Below, piece after piece: positions 8,181 through 9,212 of a stretch of 9,212 nt of DNA. The notes under the pieces are model-generated. The model did not search any database. It worked only from the letters and a program-made list of their open reading frames with translations, and was not told the origin of the DNA. The position numbers and the translations under genes are program-made. This DNA comes from a bacterium (lineage in GTDB: Bacteria > Spirochaetota > Spirochaetia > JABEVK01): contig JAJXWL010000057.1 of NCBI GenBank assembly GCA_021781625.1, positions 1-9,212 of the forward strand. Reading direction: 5' to 3'. Position 1 is the stretch's first letter. Each line of letters opens with the position of its first letter.

Positions 8181-8947
8181 TGAGCCATTTTCTCGAGGTA
8201 CGTCTGGGTAAACATAATATCGGGTAAGGGATCCAGGCTCGGTTTAGTGATGGTAATCTGAGTCATTTCGTGCTCAAACTTGCCATCAACTTCTTTGCCG
8301 CGAAGTTCGTCGATGATGACCATTTTATAGGGCACAAACCGGTTCCCCACTCTTTGGTAGGTGGGAATGGCCGTCGTGCGCAACAGCTGACCTGAAAGGC
8401 TAAAGTCCTGACTTAGGCGCACCAGATGGTCGGGAGTTACCCACAATTTGGTTCGGGGAAAGGTGACGTCGTTGTGAATGGCCTGTAACACGTATACGGT
8501 GGTATTCAAGGACCCTAATTTTTGCGGGTAAGAATCGACGATCTTATAGTCTTCGGCTAAGCTCGATCGGGTAAAATCCGAGTTACGGGCGTTGGAATTT
8601 TGAAACCGGTCTTTCGCGCTGGTCACGGTAAAACGACGAGCCACGGGGTCATACAACCACAAGTTGGGACCAATCTTGAGGTAACCTTTCCCTTTGTCCG
8701 AATCGGGTTTCAGGACCATAATCAGGTATTCAGAATCGCGGTCTCGCCGAAACAGGGCTACACTGGTAAATGACTCGCCTTCTTCGGGCTTTTTTTGAAC
8801 GATGTCCACCTGAGCGGAATAATCGGAATCCATAAAGGTGACCTGGCGGTCTATTCGGGCCAAAATTTCACGGGAGTTGGCAGGAACTTGGGCTGCCAAG
8901 AAAACCGGTAGTCCCACTACCAGCAACAATACAGTGAACAATTTCAT
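8177..8947 (-). CDS. LolA-like outer-membrane lipoprotein-sorting protein
   Basis: This 256-residue periplasmic protein has a signal peptide (MKLFTVLLLVVGLPVFLAA, cleavage A19|Q20) and the shape of the COG2834 / LolA-like family, half-open beta-barrels that carry lipids or lipoproteins. Family landmarks: KGKGYLKIGPNLWLYDP (85-101), RFQNSNARNSDFTRSSLAEDY (114-134; the usual SDF-x-x-x-DL-style motif), LWVTPDHLVRLSQDF (168-182) and FEHEMTQITI (224-233). The frame stays open to 9100, but that extension overlaps the permease coding region. The Met at 8947 is preferred because a signal peptide follows directly and AAGGAG lies upstream. It follows the permease stop by 20 nt and overlaps the barrel start by 4 nt, fitting a three-part export system. 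The cargo is unknown; it is longer than classical LolA (about 200 residues), so it is probably a paralogue with another substrate. Confidence 0.9.
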   Translation of the reverse strand: MKLFTVLLLVVGLPVFLAAQVPANSREILARIDRQVTFMDSDYSAQVDIVQKKPEEGESFTSVALFRRDRDSEYLIMVLKPDSDKGKGYLKIGPNLWLYDPVARRFTVTSAKDRFQNSNARNSDFTRSSLAEDYKIVDSYPQKLGSLNTTVYVLQAIHNDVTFPRTKLWVTPDHLVRLSQDFSLSGQLLRTTAIPTYQRVGNRFVPYKMVIIDELRGKEVDGKFEHEMTQITITKPSLDPLPDIMFTQTYLEKMAQ

Positions 8948-8959
8948 GGTATAAATCTT

Positions 8960-8965
8960 CTCCTT
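8960..8965 (-). promoter_or_regulatory. Ribosome binding site of the LolA-like gene
   Basis: AAGGAG on the minus strand, in the 20-nt gap after the permease stop, lies 12 nt before the ATG at 8947. The spacing is rather long, but it supports this start over upstream in-frame Met codons. Confidence 0.65.
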
Positions 8966-8967
8966 GC

Positions 8968-9212
8968 CTAAGCGTCGTGCCGCAAGGCATCCACAGGCTT
9001 TTGATGAGCCCCTTTCCATGCCGGGTAAAACGCGCCGAAAAAGCCCGTCGCCAGCATGCCTAAAACAACCCAAAGGACATTCTGCAAGGGCCAAGCCCAA
9101 ACCAAATGACCTTTGACTAAGAACATATCTACGACAGCGTTCCCAGGAAAGGTCACTTGGCTAAGTCCTGCTAGAATGCCCGCGCCGATCAGCATACCGA
9201 CGAAGGCACTGA
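8968..9212 (-). CDS. FtsX/LolC-E/MacB-type ABC transporter permease, C-terminal fragment
   Basis: The frame runs off the right edge; 80 residues and the TAG stop (8968-8970) are visible. The fragment has a hydrophobic, Gly-rich segment (SAFVGMLIGAGILAGL), a short periplasmic stretch, and a last membrane helix (about 41-62). It ends in the cytoplasmic motif FYPAWKGAHQKPVDALRHD, matching the 'YPAWRASRLDPVEALR' end typical of FtsX-domain permeases in LolCDE and MacB systems. These proteins use a partner ATPase to extract lipids or lipoproteins from the inner membrane, or to drive export, through mechanical coupling. The ATPase gene, not visible, would be expected further to the right. The LolA-like gene follows after 20 nt, strongly suggesting one operon. 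Confidence 0.85.
   Translation of the reverse strand, partial: SAFVGMLIGAGILAGLSQVTFPGNAVVDMFLVKGHLVWAWPLQNVLWVVLGMLATGFFGAFYPAWKGAHQKPVDALRHDA

Noticed and set aside
8948..9100. N-terminal extension of the LolA-like frame, 51 residues upstream of the signal peptide
   Set aside because: It lies out of frame over the permease end and would bury the signal peptide; the ATG at 8947 has a Shine-Dalgarno.

Overview
This window comes from a Gram-negative (diderm) bacterium of moderate GC content. It encodes two outer-membrane beta-barrel proteins and several signal peptides of the A|Q or G|Q type. The pairing of a LolA-like periplasmic protein with a 'FFRLGRQ...[13 protein letters not shown]' barrel and a LolC/E-MacB-type permease resembles arrangements I associate with spirochaetes. 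That assignment is an inference of moderate-to-low confidence, because there is no rRNA or other direct taxonomic marker here.

Layout. At the left edge (1-918), two plus-strand genes read rightward: the C-terminal end of an outer-membrane barrel protein, overlapped by a 228-residue exported protein of unknown family. They converge on a tight block of eight minus-strand genes (955-9212), separated by 36 bp with no convincing terminator. In transcription order the minus-strand genes are: the C-terminus of an FtsX/LolE-type ABC permease, a LolA-like outer-membrane lipoprotein-sorting protein, a DUF1302-like outer-membrane barrel, UDP-glucose 6-dehydrogenase (ugd), a WalW-type polysaccharide deacetylase homologue that has lost its metal-binding signature, S-adenosylmethionine synthetase (metK), a WcaJ-like polyprenyl glycosylphosphotransferase, and a GT4 glycosyltransferase. 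Junctions are tight: ATGA, TAATG and 11-nt overlaps, or gaps of 3 to 52 nt. No stretch over 60 bp lacks a gene.

How the genes may work together. The right-hand trio (permease, periplasmic carrier, barrel) looks like a trans-envelope lipid or lipoprotein export route. The left-hand part looks like the start of an exopolysaccharide or surface-glycan pathway. Ugd makes UDP-glucuronate, the PHPT enzyme loads the first sugar phosphate onto undecaprenyl phosphate, and the GT4 enzyme extends the chain. metK sits between them. It has no clear Shine-Dalgarno but has a plausible sigma-70 promoter whose predicted start lies on its ATG, suggesting that metK, the PHPT gene and the GT4 gene can also be expressed as a separate, possibly leaderless, transcript.

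The observations most worth a second look are the probable deacetylase pseudoenzyme, the candidate leaderless metK promoter, and translational coupling of metK to a sugar-lipid transferase. I did not find a CRISPR array, insertion sequence, tRNA, rRNA or phage gene.
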